Assembly: GCA_022572355.1 (NCBI GenBank)
Contig: JACZWC010000005.1
Location: 1 to 64,000 of the forward strand
Direction of reading: 5' to 3'
DNA length: 64,000 nt
Source: Bacteroidota bacterium
GTDB lineage: Bacteria; Bacteroidota; Bacteroidia; NORP154
This document shows, one piece after another, positions 52,625-62,433 of the stretch. Both the position numbers and the translations under genes were made by a program. The notes beneath the pieces were generated by a model. The model was not told the origin of the DNA. It searched no databases and was given only the letters and a program-made list of their open reading frames with translations. The first letter of the stretch is position 1. Each line of letters starts with the position of its first letter.

Positions 52625-54100
52625 TTATTTCGTTAATGACTTCTTTATTTCAATTATATATACAACCAGAACAAAGGCGAGCAAAATTACTCCATTTATC
52701 ACATAATTTATCATCGCTATATCCGAGTGTATAAATGTACTGAGGTAATACAGAAGAGCTGCTGCAACGGGATAGCCAATTATTTTTGGTAAATCATAAT
52801 CAATAGGGTAATATTTTTGCCCGTATATGTATGATACAATAGCTATAAACGCGTAGCAGACCAGGGTTGCCCACGCTGACCCAACATAACCAATCCATGG
52901 AATCCAAAAGAAGTTTAAAGTGATGGTTATTGCGGCACCCATGAGTGCAATATATGCCCCAAAGCGTGTAAGTCCGGTTAATTTGTACCAAATGGATAGG
53001 TTGAAATATATTCCCAGGCAAAGATTGGCCATCAATAAAATGGGTACCACTGTAATTCCCTCCCTGAATTCAGGTCCTACAAATCGAATCACGACATCTA
53101 TAAATAACATGATAGAAAGAAAGATAATTGAACAAGCGGCAACAAAAAATTTCATAATTGTCGCGTAGGATGTTTTTGAATCACCTTGAGAATGCTGGGC
53201 AAAGAAAAATGGCTCTGCCGCATAGCGAAACGCTTGAATAAAAATGGTTATGATGATGGAAATTTTATAGCAAGCGCCATAAATACCCAACTGTTCCATC
53301 GTAGCTTTTTCACCTAAGGTATCGATTAACAATCGCTTGATCATGATGCGGTCTATCGTTTCGTTCACCATGCCTGCCAATCCTGCAATAAGTAAAGGAC
53401 TTGCATACAGAAACATTTTTCGCAAGAGTTCGCGGTCAACATAGAGTTTAATTGTGAGCATCCAGGGTAACAATAGTGCACATTTGGCGATGCTCGCAAT
53501 CAGATTAGCGATAAACACATAACCCACGCCAATTTCTGGGTTGTAAAAAGTGTCGACCAGCCAATTCGAATCACCAGCTTCATACACGTTCTTACAATAG
53601 ACCAAAAAGAACAGGTTCAATCCGATATTGACGGCGATATTGACTAAGTTGACCGTAGCAAAGGTGGTGGCACGATTTTGCTCTCGCAGTTTGGCAAGAG
53701 GAATAGCCGAAAGAGCATCCAGGCCTACGATAATTGCAAACCAGGTCACATATTCACTATGGTTCGGATATCTGAGCCAATCGGCGATAGGCTGAGAAAA
53801 AAGTGCAGCAAAAAGCATGAACAGGAATGATGTGCATACTATTGAAATGAGGGTGGTAGAATAAACCTTGCTTTTCTCATCTGACTGGGAGGAAAAGCGA
53901 AAAAAGGCGGTTTCCATCCCATAGATGAGAATGATTATCAGAAAAGCAACATAAGCGTACATTTCTGTAACTACCCCATATTGTTCGGTTGAAAAAACCC
54001 GAGTGTAGAGCGGGACTAATAGGTAGTTGAGTATTCGGCCAATTACACTGCTCAGTCCATAGATTGCAGTCTGGCTGGCTAATTTTTGGAGATTATTCAA
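52625..54100 (-). CDS. Polysaccharide/lipid flippase (Wzx/MurJ-like, MOP superfamily)
   Basis: A 491-residue membrane protein with about 12-14 hydrophobic helices. It starts [30 protein letters not shown], the N-terminus typical of Wzx/MVF-type exporters in the MATE/MOP superfamily. These flip undecaprenyl- or lipid-linked saccharides across the inner membrane. Whether the cargo is lipid II, O-antigen or another glycan cannot be told; no polysaccharide polymerase or sugar-transferase cluster is adjacent. It heads the leftward envelope operon. Confidence 0.82.
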   Translation of the reverse strand: MNNLQKLASQTAIYGLSSVIGRILNYLLVPLYTRVFSTEQYGVVTEMYAYVAFLIIILIYGMETAFFRFSSQSDEKSKVYSTTLISIVCTSFLFMLFAALFSQPIADWLRYPNHSEYVTWFAIIVGLDALSAIPLAKLREQNRATTFATVNLVNIAVNIGLNLFFLVYCKNVYEAGDSNWLVDTFYNPEIGVGYVFIANLIASIAKCALLLPWMLTIKLYVDRELLRKMFLYASPLLIAGLAGMVNETIDRIMIKRLLIDTLGEKATMEQLGIYGACYKISIIITIFIQAFRYAAEPFFFAQHSQGDSKTSYATIMKFFVAACSIIFLSIMLFIDVVIRFVGPEFREGITVVPILLMANLCLGIYFNLSIWYKLTGLTRFGAYIALMGAAITITLNFFWIPWIGYVGSAWATLVCYAFIAIVSYIYGQKYYPIDYDLPKIIGYPVAAALLYYLSTFIHSDIAMINYVINGVILLAFVLVVYIIEIKKSLTK

Positions 54101-54115
54101 TCTAAACGAGTCTGA

Positions 54116-54895
54116 TTATCTGCCGGTGAAATTCGCTTTTCTTTTTTCCAGGAATGCTGTGGTTCCCTCTCTGAAATCTTCCGTATCAAAGCAGTTTCCA
54201 AATTGATTAATTTCTACTTCGAATCCGTTCTCTCCATCCGTGTAATACGCGTCAACACAACGAATAATCTCTTTGATAGCAACTGGAGATTTTGTTGAAA
54301 TGATATAGAGCAACTCTTTTGCCTTTTCAAGAAGTCCTTCGGGGGTAGTGACATAATTAACCAGTCCTAAATCCAGAGCTTGTTCGGCATCGATCATCTC
54401 TGCAGTCATTAACAATTCCATTGCCTTTCCCTTACCAATGAGCTGAACCAATCTTTGTGTGCCCCCATATCCGGGTATGAGCCCCAGGTTAACTTCTGGT
54501 TGGCCAAACTTTGCATTGTCTGAGGCCACACGAATATGACAAGCCATTGCGAGCTCACATCCTCCTCCGAGAGCAAATCCGTTAACCGCAGCAATTACTG
54601 GCTTGGGTCCCTTTTCTATCATATTAAATATATCCTGGCCATTTTTTGCAAATGCTTTCCCTTCCTCCACAGATATATTCTTGAACTCTGAAATATCGGC
54701 ACCAGCGACAAATGCTTTTCCGCCAGAGCCAGTTAATATTATGCCCTTCACCTCCTTATCCTCAAAAGCCGCTTCAAAAGCCGCTTTGATCTCTGCAAGT
54801 GTTTCTTTGTTCAAAGCATTGAGCTTTTCCTCGCGGTTAATAGTAATTGTTAAAATCTCAGCTTCGCGTTGAGTCAGAATATTTTTATACTCCAT
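54116..54895 (-). CDS. Enoyl-CoA hydratase/isomerase
   Basis: A 259-residue crotonase-family enzyme. The oxyanion hole is formed by GGKAFVAGADISEF and AVNGFALGGGCELAMACHIR; the catalytic glutamates correspond to the E in GGGCELAMACH and the E in FGQPEVNLGLIPGYGGTQRL. Both glutamates being present suggests a genuine hydratase acting in fatty-acid or amino-acid degradation. Length (about 260) is standard. It may be linked to the cobalamin-binding mutase subunit two genes downstream on the same strand, which also belongs to acyl-CoA metabolism. Confidence 0.9.
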   Translation of the reverse strand: MEYKNILTQREAEILTITINREEKLNALNKETLAEIKAAFEAAFEDKEVKGIILTGSGGKAFVAGADISEFKNISVEEGKAFAKNGQDIFNMIEKGPKPVIAAVNGFALGGGCELAMACHIRVASDNAKFGQPEVNLGLIPGYGGTQRLVQLIGKGKAMELLMTAEMIDAEQALDLGLVNYVTTPEGLLEKAKELLYIISTKSPVAIKEIIRCVDAYYTDGENGFEVEINQFGNCFDTEDFREGTTAFLEKRKANFTGR

Positions 54896-54903
54896 AGTAA
54901 CAG

Positions 54904-55773
54904 TTATTGCGTTATTTCAGTATTTGTAGTTCGCGAACAAAAATCAGATAACGGTATGTTCAGCCCGATCAATACCATTCCCTGAAAAAACCAAAAACTT
55001 TGCTTCGCCCGGTTTGATCTGGATGGGCCGTGGGTAGTGATATCTGGCATATTGATGTACCCAGCTTTAATTTGTCCCTGCAGAATGATCCATTTAAAGA
55101 ATCTTAAATCCAACCCAAAATCACCTGCAAATCCATATCCTGTCAAGTGAAATTTATCGGCTCCTTCGCCGAATAGGCGCACATTAGACTTCGGGTACAA
55201 AAAGCCCGCTCCTAAGCCGCCCAAAACAGAGCAGTTCAAACTATTCGATTGGGTTGAAAAAAGTTGAAGGTATTTATCCAACACAAAATTTACATAGTTC
55301 AGCCCATCAGTGTGTTCAAATGTCAGGAAATCTCCCGTTATTGTTTTGTCCTGGTTATCATAGAATCCATCATGTATGGTATTGCTTTCCTGAATATATC
55401 CCGACATCTTTACAACCTGATTTTGATTGACCACATATTTCATGTGATCAATGTTAAATGATAAACAAAGGCCTTTTTGAATAAAGTAACCGATGGAAAA
55501 ATCATACTGTGGAATTGTAAACGATGTTGGACCTAAATATAGTTCCAGATCCATTGGGGATTGTCTGTCAGAGGCTTTTACCCCTTCCAGCTTGAAGTCA
55601 TATCCATCACCTTTAAATTGAATGTCGCTTTTAGTGTAAGCAGACCTGTTGTATCCCCAATGTATATACAGCTCGCCTTTCCGATCAAAGCCATTGTTCT
55701 CAAACAATTTTATCTGGCTAAAGCCCGGTAGAGCTACCAGGAAAAGAAGTCCAAATGAAATGAATTGCTTCAT
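54904..55773 (-). CDS. Exported protein of unknown function, outer-membrane-barrel-like
   Basis: A 289-residue protein with a signal peptide (FGLLFLVALPGFSQ), then alternating beta-like strands (ELYIHWGYNRSAY, FSIGYFIQKGLCLSFNIDHM, FAGDFGLDLRFFKWIILQGQIKAGY) with aromatic belts, as in small outer-membrane barrels. I do not recognise the family. The start at 55773 begins the signal peptide; the longer frame from 55812 would overlap the mutase gene. It lies between the mutase subunit and enoyl-CoA hydratase on the same strand. Confidence 0.65.
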   Translation of the reverse strand: MKQFISFGLLFLVALPGFSQIKLFENNGFDRKGELYIHWGYNRSAYTKSDIQFKGDGYDFKLEGVKASDRQSPMDLELYLGPTSFTIPQYDFSIGYFIQKGLCLSFNIDHMKYVVNQNQVVKMSGYIQESNTIHDGFYDNQDKTITGDFLTFEHTDGLNYVNFVLDKYLQLFSTQSNSLNCSVLGGLGAGFLYPKSNVRLFGEGADKFHLTGYGFAGDFGLDLRFFKWIILQGQIKAGYINMPDITTHGPSRSNRAKQSFWFFQGMVLIGLNIPLSDFCSRTTNTEITQ

Positions 55774-55784
55774 TGCTAAAAGGC

Positions 55785-56195
55785 TTAAAAACTTCGGTTC
55801 TCTTTTACCCAATTCGTGATATAATCTACGATTTTACCGGTATCGGTTCCTGGCGCAAATAAGAGCCCTACTCCCTTTTCGGTTAAAACTTTAATATCCT
55901 CTTCCGGAATTATTCCCCCACCCGTTAGCAGAACGTCATTAAGCCCCTTTTCTTTCATCAGCGCAAGGATCTTGGGAAAGACAGTCATATGAGCCCCGGA
56001 TAAGATGCTAATTCCGATGACATCCACATCCTCCTGCAACGCTGCATTTACCACCTTTTCTGCCGTTTGTCGCAGTCCGGTATAAATTACTTCCATACCC
56101 GCATCTCTAAGAAAGGAAGCAATGACTTTTGCTCCGCGATCATGTCCGTCAAGTCCAACCTTCGCAATGAGAACCCTTATAGGTCTTTGCATCAT
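55785..56195 (-). CDS. Methylmalonyl-CoA mutase cobalamin-binding subunit/domain
   Basis: A 136-residue protein comprising only the C-terminal B12-binding domain of the acyl-CoA mutase family. It contains [16 protein letters not shown] with the DxHxxG cobalamin-binding motif, [25 protein letters not shown] and the glycine-rich [13 protein letters not shown]. It lacks the catalytic barrel, so the substrate-binding partner must be encoded elsewhere. Likely substrate: methylmalonyl-CoA or a related branched acyl-CoA. A minus-strand -7 box (56210-56217) lies 15 bases upstream. Confidence 0.9.
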   Translation of the reverse strand: MMQRPIRVLIAKVGLDGHDRGAKVIASFLRDAGMEVIYTGLRQTAEKVVNAALQEDVDVIGISILSGAHMTVFPKILALMKEKGLNDVLLTGGGIIPEEDIKVLTEKGVGLLFAPGTDTGKIVDYITNWVKENRSF

Positions 56196-56209
56196 ACATG
56201 AATAAGGGG

Positions 56210-56217
56210 CAAAGTTA
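56210..56217 (-). promoter_or_regulatory. Probable -7 box of the cobalamin-binding mutase gene
   Basis: On the minus strand this reads TAACTTTG, an exact TAnnTTTG match, 15 bases before the ATG at 56195. The transcript leader would be under 10 bases. No convincing -33 element is seen. Confidence 0.45.
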
Positions 56218-56259
56218 AGATTAATCTACCAACCTCTGAGGTAATGGCCTGTGTAGTTA

Positions 56260-59200
56260 TTAAGACCTCGGCATGGAAAAATAAAAGGTAGAGCCCTTTC
56301 CCTCTTCTGATTGAAACCATACTTTTCCACCAGAGTTTTCAACGATGCTTTTGACAATGGCAAGCCCTAAACCTTTTCCACTGGTTTTGGTCGTAAAACT
56401 CGGTGTAAAGATCTTGTCTTTCTCGCTTTCCGGTATACCTGTTCCATTGTCATGGATGCTAACAACACAGGCTTTACTTTCGATCTCAACCTCAACAGTG
56501 ATTTCACCATCTGATGTAGTTGCCTGTATGGCGTTTATGAAGAGGTTATTGAGCACTCGTATCATTTGTTCCCGATCAGCCTTAATGACTGCTTTGTTTT
56601 CTTCACTTGTTCCAGATGTAATTTGAATTATCTGGGCGTGTTCCTTCCCTTTGTACAGCTCTGTGACGTCATTAATTAGCTGAACCAGGTCGATAGTTTC
56701 AATGTTGGTTTTGGGTAATTCAGCGAAATCTGAAAACTCTGTGGCGATTGTTGAGAGCGTTTCAATTTGTTGAATGATTGTTTTCGTAAACTTCTTCAAT
56801 CGCTTATCCCAATCGGGTGCCTTGTCTTCCCACGCTCGTTCCAGATGCTGCACGCTTAACTTCATCGGTGTCAGTGGATTTTTGATTTCATGGGCAACTT
56901 GTTTGGCCATTTCTCTCCACGCAGATTCTCTTTCAGACTTGGCCAAAAGCTCTGCACTTTTGGATAGTTCATCTATCATTCTATTGTATTCCTGCACCAA
57001 TCCGCTGATTTCATCTTTGCCCTGCCATTCAATCAGTTCATTCTGCTGCCCAACTCTTATTGTCGACAGTTTTTGTTGAATTAATCTCAGTGGCTGAGTG
57101 ATATTATTAGACAGAAAAAGTGCAATGAATATCGCGGCGATTATGAGCATGACATAGAAATTAATCAGTGCCACCAGGAAGGTTGATAATCCCTTTTGCA
57201 ATGTGCTTTCCTTGGCGAAATAGGGCAAATTCAGATAGGCCAACACCTCGTTATTTTTATTTCTAAACGGAACGTATGCAGAGAGGAACTCGAGATTTCC
57301 AATTCTTTCTTTATGCACAAATTCAGTTTGCTTGTTTCCCGCCATTTCGGTGAAGGCTGATACATTCATCACGGTTCCTATCAATCCCTGGTCAAAGATC
57401 TCAGGCCTTGATGTAGCCAATAAATTCCCCTCGAGATCAAATAAATTTATGTCTGTAAAAAACACGAAAGAGAACTTTGTCAGGATGAAAGAGAGATAGT
57501 CTTTCAGCGATTCATTTATTACGGTTTCATCGGCGAGCTTGTGTTCTACTTCAATGAGAACCGACTGAATTTTCTCCTTTATATTCTCCTGGTTCTTGCT
57601 GTTATATTGATTTTCTATATAATATTTTGTGCCAAGTCCAATTGGCACCAATGATACCAATAGAATAAGCACCATGGAATATTGAATCCTTTGCTGAAAA
57701 TTAATCTCTGTGAACAAGAATCGAATTCGCTTTCTTCGGGAGATATAGAAGAACAACCCTCCTAAACAGGAGAATGCGAACAAGTAGGAAAACCTAACCA
57801 CCGAATCTAATAGGGTGTTGCTGGGTTTGCTTAATACAATAGTGGAATTTGCATCTGCTTTCCAGACCAGGTGATGAAATCCTTTATATGTGAGATATTC
57901 ACCGGAAGCCGATTTTGCAGAAAAAATCGAGGAAGTATTGTACTTGAATTCACCAGATTGATCAACCAGGAGGCCATCTATATACTTAGCATAAGAATAC
58001 TTTTTTAAACCATTTCTCACTTGGTCAATTCCGTCAAAATCAAGCAATAAATCGGGAAATCCCAATTCTTCAGGAATCAACTTTGAATCGAGTTCGACAT
58101 ATAGGGATACGTTGTCAAAATCGATCCTCGCTAAATAACTTATTCTGCCATTGTTGTTATTCATAAAGTACAATTCAGGAGCGTCTGTAGGCTGTCCAAA
58201 TTTTTCTATTTGAGTTCTAAAAAACTCCATACAACTCCATGGGGTGTCTTCAGCTTCTATCAGCAGGGAATCGAATTCATTACAAACAGTTACTTGCAGG
58301 TCATATTTTCGCCAAAAGTTAGTGAGGTGCGCTTCCCTCAATCTTGCTGCAACCAGCTCTGTCTCAATCGAGGTACTTTGAACCATTCTTATCAGTAGGG
58401 TGTCAGATTTAATTTTCCCGGGAATCTCCCCAAAGAAATACTCGGCTATCTGATCTTTTTCCGCAGAGAGCTTATCCGCCAACAACTCACGTTGTGCCCT
58501 TTCCCTAATCTCCAAATTCAAAAAAATTAGTTGTGCTACGTAGAGTGAAGATGTTACCAGGATGATCAAAATTGTTGTTAGCGGATAGCCATCAGAAGGT
58601 AAATCAGATGAAGATGAGTAGTTTGACCTTGAACTCCATAGAAGCAAAACAAGAACCAGCAAAGGCAAGGCGGTTGCCCAGGTAAGTGGTAGTTCTAGCA
58701 GTAGGGCAAGGACAACATAAAGTATTCCTCCTCCTCCCAGTGAGCTTATCCTCTGTATGGTAGAAAAAGCACTGACGTAGTGAGCGACAAAATCAACCCA
58801 GAGATATAAGGAAAACAGGAACAACCCGATTGAAGCAAATGCGAAAAAACTATAAACGGTCAGCTCGAAGAAATTATTGACATTGAAAGATATATTTGAA
58901 TTTAGCACCAGCCCTTCAAACAGATAATTGTAGAAGATAAAAAGGGCGAAGCATATCAGCACAAGAGCAACACCAATTGTTAAGTTTTTGTAATTGAATC
59001 CGGCAGCATCTTCATCAGGTGTTTTTTTGGAGCTTCTCAACCTACGTTTTAATGTTCTTGTAATTTCCAACAATGCATAAAAAGCAATTATTGAATTCAG
59101 AAAATAATCACCTAGAGAAGACAACAGGTTTGAAGTTGCATAATGCGCAGGACTGAAAAAGTCAAGCGCGTAAAATGTCTGAGGATAAGCGTATATAATA

Positions 59201-59982
59201 CTCACATATCGCAGGCCGAATAATGTTGTAAGAAATAATGTCAGCGAGATTAACCAGCCGAATCGTTCTTCTATTCTAGACATGCGGTTTTTCAAGAATG
59301 ACACCATGAGAAGCACACCGATAATAAATAGTGCCAGGCAAACCCACCATCTGACATCGAAATCAGCTGATTCTGTAGCCGGACCATTTGTGGACAGATA
59401 AAAGGCGGGATCTTCCACAGTGGATTGCACCAAGACGGAACCGGGTACATCTATACTGTCGATTCTCACATAATTGGGAATATCAAATTCTGTTTGAAAT
59501 GAATTGTTGAGATAAATGTTGTCAATTCTATATGAGTTTTTGATGAGGGCCAGGCTGATATAAGCCGAGTTATTCGTGTTTTTAATTACAGCAAAGTACC
59601 ATCCGTTATCCAGGCGATTCAGGCCAGGCTTAAGACCTGAATTGTGAAATGAAGAACTCAATGGGACAGAGTTATCCGTCCAGTATTTCAGGGAATCATT
59701 GACGTACCTGAACAGGAAAATGCCCTGATTAGATAGTTCAATCAACTGACTGGTGGAAATTATAATAACATCTTCCCGGCCCTTTTTAGACTCACAAGTC
59801 TCGATAAACTCTTCAAGCACTAATCGAGCCTGCTTTTCCTTGGCTTGAAACCGTTCTTGAATTTCGGGAATCGTACTCAACAGATCATAGCGGGTGTCTT
59901 TACTATCAATAATAATGAAGGCGATCAGGCAAATAGCGCCTATGAAGCCCGTGAAATATTGGGATGTGAATGATTTGATCAA
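56260..59982 (-). CDS. NtrY-like membrane sensor histidine kinase (large)
   Basis: A 1240-residue kinase. The N-terminal ~500 residues contain several membrane segments (for example WVCLALFIIGVLLMVSF and GVALVLICFALFIFYNYLF), then an extracytoplasmic sensory part, further membrane helices near 780 and 950, a HAMP domain, and the kinase core: phosphoacceptor H1031 in QVAHEIKNPLTPMKLS, N box NNLFINAIQATT, G1 DNGTGIPESE and G2 GKGLGLAIVKS. It resembles NtrY-type nitrogen sensors in the HisKA/ATPase part, but the duplicated membrane and sensor architecture is unusual. No response regulator lies adjacent, so its partner is unknown. Confidence 0.86.
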   Translation of the reverse strand: MIKSFTSQYFTGFIGAICLIAFIIIDSKDTRYDLLSTIPEIQERFQAKEKQARLVLEEFIETCESKKGREDVIIISTSQLIELSNQGIFLFRYVNDSLKYWTDNSVPLSSSFHNSGLKPGLNRLDNGWYFAVIKNTNNSAYISLALIKNSYRIDNIYLNNSFQTEFDIPNYVRIDSIDVPGSVLVQSTVEDPAFYLSTNGPATESADFDVRWWVCLALFIIGVLLMVSFLKNRMSRIEERFGWLISLTLFLTTLFGLRYVSIIYAYPQTFYALDFFSPAHYATSNLLSSLGDYFLNSIIAFYALLEITRTLKRRLRSSKKTPDEDAAGFNYKNLTIGVALVLICFALFIFYNYLFEGLVLNSNISFNVNNFFELTVYSFFAFASIGLFLFSLYLWVDFVAHYVSAFSTIQRISSLGGGGILYVVLALLLELPLTWATALPLLVLVLLLWSSRSNYSSSSDLPSDGYPLTTILIILVTSSLYVAQLIFLNLEIRERAQRELLADKLSAEKDQIAEYFFGEIPGKIKSDTLLIRMVQSTSIETELVAARLREAHLTNFWRKYDLQVTVCNEFDSLLIEAEDTPWSCMEFFRTQIEKFGQPTDAPELYFMNNNNGRISYLARIDFDNVSLYVELDSKLIPEELGFPDLLLDFDGIDQVRNGLKKYSYAKYIDGLLVDQSGEFKYNTSSIFSAKSASGEYLTYKGFHHLVWKADANSTIVLSKPSNTLLDSVVRFSYLFAFSCLGGLFFYISRRKRIRFLFTEINFQQRIQYSMVLILLVSLVPIGLGTKYYIENQYNSKNQENIKEKIQSVLIEVEHKLADETVINESLKDYLSFILTKFSFVFFTDINLFDLEGNLLATSRPEIFDQGLIGTVMNVSAFTEMAGNKQTEFVHKERIGNLEFLSAYVPFRNKNNEVLAYLNLPYFAKESTLQKGLSTFLVALINFYVMLIIAAIFIALFLSNNITQPLRLIQQKLSTIRVGQQNELIEWQGKDEISGLVQEYNRMIDELSKSAELLAKSERESAWREMAKQVAHEIKNPLTPMKLSVQHLERAWEDKAPDWDKRLKKFTKTIIQQIETLSTIATEFSDFAELPKTNIETIDLVQLINDVTELYKGKEHAQIIQITSGTSEENKAVIKADREQMIRVLNNLFINAIQATTSDGEITVEVEIESKACVVSIHDNGTGIPESEKDKIFTPSFTTKTSGKGLGLAIVKSIVENSGGKVWFQSEEGKGSTFYFSMPRS

Positions 59983-60067
59983 CGGATAGAAATAAACGAC
60001 TAACTAAAAGTATGAAACGATCATATCAAATCTGTGTACATACACTATGATGACTATTAGCGAGTTC

Positions 60068-60101
60068 AATGTGACCATTAAAAATCAATTAATGTCACAT
60101 T
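60068..60101. repeat. Inverted repeat between the aldehyde dehydrogenase and kinase genes
   Basis: AATGTGACCATTAA (60068-60081) pairs with TTAATGTCACATT (60089-60101) with one extra C, around a 7-base loop. It lies 34 bases past the stop of the aldehyde dehydrogenase gene and 86 bases before the kinase start. It could be an operator half-site pair or a terminator; no T tract follows on the minus strand, which argues against a standard terminator. Confidence 0.5.
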
Positions 60102-60134
60102 AAATAAGGAGTGGCAGCATAATTTGTGCCAGTG

Positions 60135-61577
60135 CTATAATTTCAGGCAAATATTTTTGGGCTCTGTAAAGAAGCGCAGCGCCTCAACCCCCCCCTCTCT
60201 TCCGACACCTGAATTCTTAACGCCTCCGAAGGGAGTCCTTAGATCGCGCAACAGCCAACAATTGATCCAAACAATTCCAACATGAACTCTTGCCGCAATC
60301 CTATGGGCTCTGGACAGATTTTCGGTCCAAATTGTAGCCGACAACCCGTATTTGGTGCTGTTGGCCATCATTAGCAAATCGTCCTCGTTGTCAAACGGGA
60401 TTAGCGTTACCACTGGACCAAATATTTCCTCAGTGTTGGTTCTGCAATCATATGGAAGTCCTTGAATGATAGTAGGTTCAATATACCAGCCATTTGTGTG
60501 ATCACCTTGCAAAGTCACTTGATTTCCACCAGTGAGAATGGTTCCGCCCTCTTCTTCCGCAAGCTTTATGTAGGAAAGTATTTTATTCATATGGTCTTCA
60601 GATACGATTGCACCTAGATTGGTCTTACTATCAGTAGGATCGCCCACAACAAGGTTCTTCGTTTTGGTTACAAATTCCGTTTTGAATTTCTCGTAAATCC
60701 CTTTCTCAAGAAAAATTCGACTGCCACAAAGACAAATTTCTCCTTGATTGGAAAATGATGATTTGATGGTCGTATCTATCATCTTGTCAAAATCACAATC
60801 TTCAAATATTATATTTGGATTTTTGCCTCCCAATTCGAGCGATAATTTTTTAAACATAGGTGCTGCAATTTTCGCTATCTCGGCTCCTGTTTTAGTTCCG
60901 CCGGTAAATGATATTAGGGGAATATCCGGATGGGATGTGATGGAACTGCCAACTTTGTTTCCATATCCATGTACAATGTTTAAAACTCCATTGGGCAGCC
61001 CTGCCTCTATACAAATTTCGGATAACAGGTAAGCCGTCATTGGAGTAACTTCTGAAGGTTTGGCTACTACACAATTTCCTGCAGCTAAAGCGGGTGCAAT
61101 TTTCCAAGTGAATAAATACAGTGGCAAATTCCAAGGTGAGATACAACCCGCTACACCAACTGGTTCCCTAAGCGTATAATTGAAGCCAAGATCACCCATT
61201 GAATGAGACTCAGAAGCGTAATGCAATATTGCTGTGGCGAAAAAATGAAAATTAGTGGCTGCTCTAGGGATGTCCACTGCTTTCGCCAGACTAACGGGTT
61301 TACCATTGTCCTTCGATTCTGCATTGGCAAGTTTATCCAGATTTTGCTCAATTAATGATGAAATGCGCATCAGTATTTCACATCGTTTTTCCACACTCGT
61401 GGATGACCACGCCGGAAAGGCCTTTTGTGCTGCGTTCACAGCACGGTTAACATCTTCTTCATTTGAATCTGGAATCAGAGAATAAACCTCTCCCTTGGAT
61501 GGATCGTAATTATCGATGTATTCTTTGCTGGCTGGTTCAACTAATCTACCATCAATATAGTTTTGAAGTTTTTGCAT
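60135..61577 (-). CDS. Aldehyde dehydrogenase, 2-aminomuconate semialdehyde dehydrogenase type
   Basis: A 480-residue NAD-dependent dehydrogenase. The catalytic residues are visible: the glutamate in SLELGGKNPNIIFE and the cysteine in SNQGEICLCGSRIF, with the ISFTGGTKTGAEIA nucleotide segment and SPWNLPLYLFTWKIAPALAAG. The GEICLCGSR form of the active site is typical of 2-aminomuconic and 2-hydroxymuconic semialdehyde dehydrogenases. It follows the SDR gene by 18 bases and lies in a kynurenine degradative cluster, in which it would oxidise 2-aminomuconate semialdehyde to 2-aminomuconate. Confidence 0.86.
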   Translation of the reverse strand: MQKLQNYIDGRLVEPASKEYIDNYDPSKGEVYSLIPDSNEEDVNRAVNAAQKAFPAWSSTSVEKRCEILMRISSLIEQNLDKLANAESKDNGKPVSLAKAVDIPRAATNFHFFATAILHYASESHSMGDLGFNYTLREPVGVAGCISPWNLPLYLFTWKIAPALAAGNCVVAKPSEVTPMTAYLLSEICIEAGLPNGVLNIVHGYGNKVGSSITSHPDIPLISFTGGTKTGAEIAKIAAPMFKKLSLELGGKNPNIIFEDCDFDKMIDTTIKSSFSNQGEICLCGSRIFLEKGIYEKFKTEFVTKTKNLVVGDPTDSKTNLGAIVSEDHMNKILSYIKLAEEEGGTILTGGNQVTLQGDHTNGWYIEPTIIQGLPYDCRTNTEEIFGPVVTLIPFDNEDDLLMMANSTKYGLSATIWTENLSRAHRIAARVHVGIVWINCWLLRDLRTPFGGVKNSGVGREGGVEALRFFTEPKNICLKL

Positions 61578-61595
61578 GAATTGCCTATATTGATT

Positions 61596-62384
61596 TTAGA
61601 GACAATTTAATCTTCCGCCATCAACAGGCAGGTTGATGCCATTAATATAAGAAGCAGCGTCAGAAGCTAAAAACGCAACTGCATAAGCAATCTCCTCCGG
61701 AGTTGCAAATCTGCCAGCAGGAATCTTAGCCTTACTCTGCGCAATAATATCATCTACAGAAGCATTAGTTTTCTTAGCTTTATTCTCAAGCAGTGCCTGT
61801 AATCGGGCAGTGTCAGTAAAACCAGGTAAGACATTGTTAACTGTAATCCCAAATTCTCCCAGCTCAGTTGACAGGGTCTTGGCCCAGCTAGCTACAGCAC
61901 CTCTTATAGTATTAGAAACACCCAATCCTTGTATCGGTTCTTTAACGGATGTTGAAATAATATTGATTATGCGACCAGTACCTGACTCTTTCATACTAGG
62001 GATTACTGCTTGCACAAGAATTTGATTACAAATCAAATGATTTGCAAAGGCAGTGGTAAAGGCTTTTGGGCTTGCGTCTATAGCCAATCCTGCATCCGGG
62101 CCGCCGGTATTGTTTATCAAAATGTCAACTGCTGTGTGTTCTTCCAAATACTCCTCAACTTTTACGCTTAATTCATTGGGTAAGTTGAAGTCTGCCTTTA
62201 TATAATGATGCTCCTGCCCCTGGCTTGTATCCAATTCAGACTTAATCTCTTGAAGCTTCTGTCTGTTTCTTGCCAGAAGAATAACATTGGCCCCTAATTC
62301 AGCGAGTTCAATAGCAATTGCCTTACCAATCCCCTGAGTGCTTCCACATACAAAAGCAGTTTTCGATTTCAGGTTAATATCCAT
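61596..62384 (-). CDS. Short-chain dehydrogenase/reductase family protein lacking YxxxK
   Basis: A 262-residue SDR-fold protein. The N-terminal NAD(P) motif is CGSTQGIGKAIA (13-24) and the NNTGG strand motif is present, but the catalytic Tyr-x-x-x-Lys is replaced: where Y and K should be, 13 and 17 residues after S144, stand S157 and R161 (GLGVSNTIRGAVASWAK). The end is VDGGRLNCL. A group of FabG-like proteins shares this SNxxR form. It may bind rather than reduce, or use another acid. It is cotranscribed with the aldehyde dehydrogenase and divergent from the dioxygenase. Confidence 0.82.
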   Translation of the reverse strand: MDINLKSKTAFVCGSTQGIGKAIAIELAELGANVILLARNRQKLQEIKSELDTSQGQEHHYIKADFNLPNELSVKVEEYLEEHTAVDILINNTGGPDAGLAIDASPKAFTTAFANHLICNQILVQAVIPSMKESGTGRIINIISTSVKEPIQGLGVSNTIRGAVASWAKTLSTELGEFGITVNNVLPGFTDTARLQALLENKAKKTNASVDDIIAQSKAKIPAGRFATPEEIAYAVAFLASDAASYINGINLPVDGGRLNCL

Positions 62385-62412
62385 AACGTATATTTGTTTT
62401 TTATCTTAGCCA

Positions 62413-62420
62413 CAAATTTA
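62413..62420 (-). promoter_or_regulatory. Probable -7 box of the SDR-aldehyde dehydrogenase operon
   Basis: On the minus strand this reads TAAATTTG, an exact TAnnTTTG match, 29 bases before the SDR ATG at 62384. It lies in the 49-base divergent gap shared with the dioxygenase gene, so the two transcripts may be controlled together. Confidence 0.5.
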
Positions 62421-62433
62421 TAAATATAAAACA

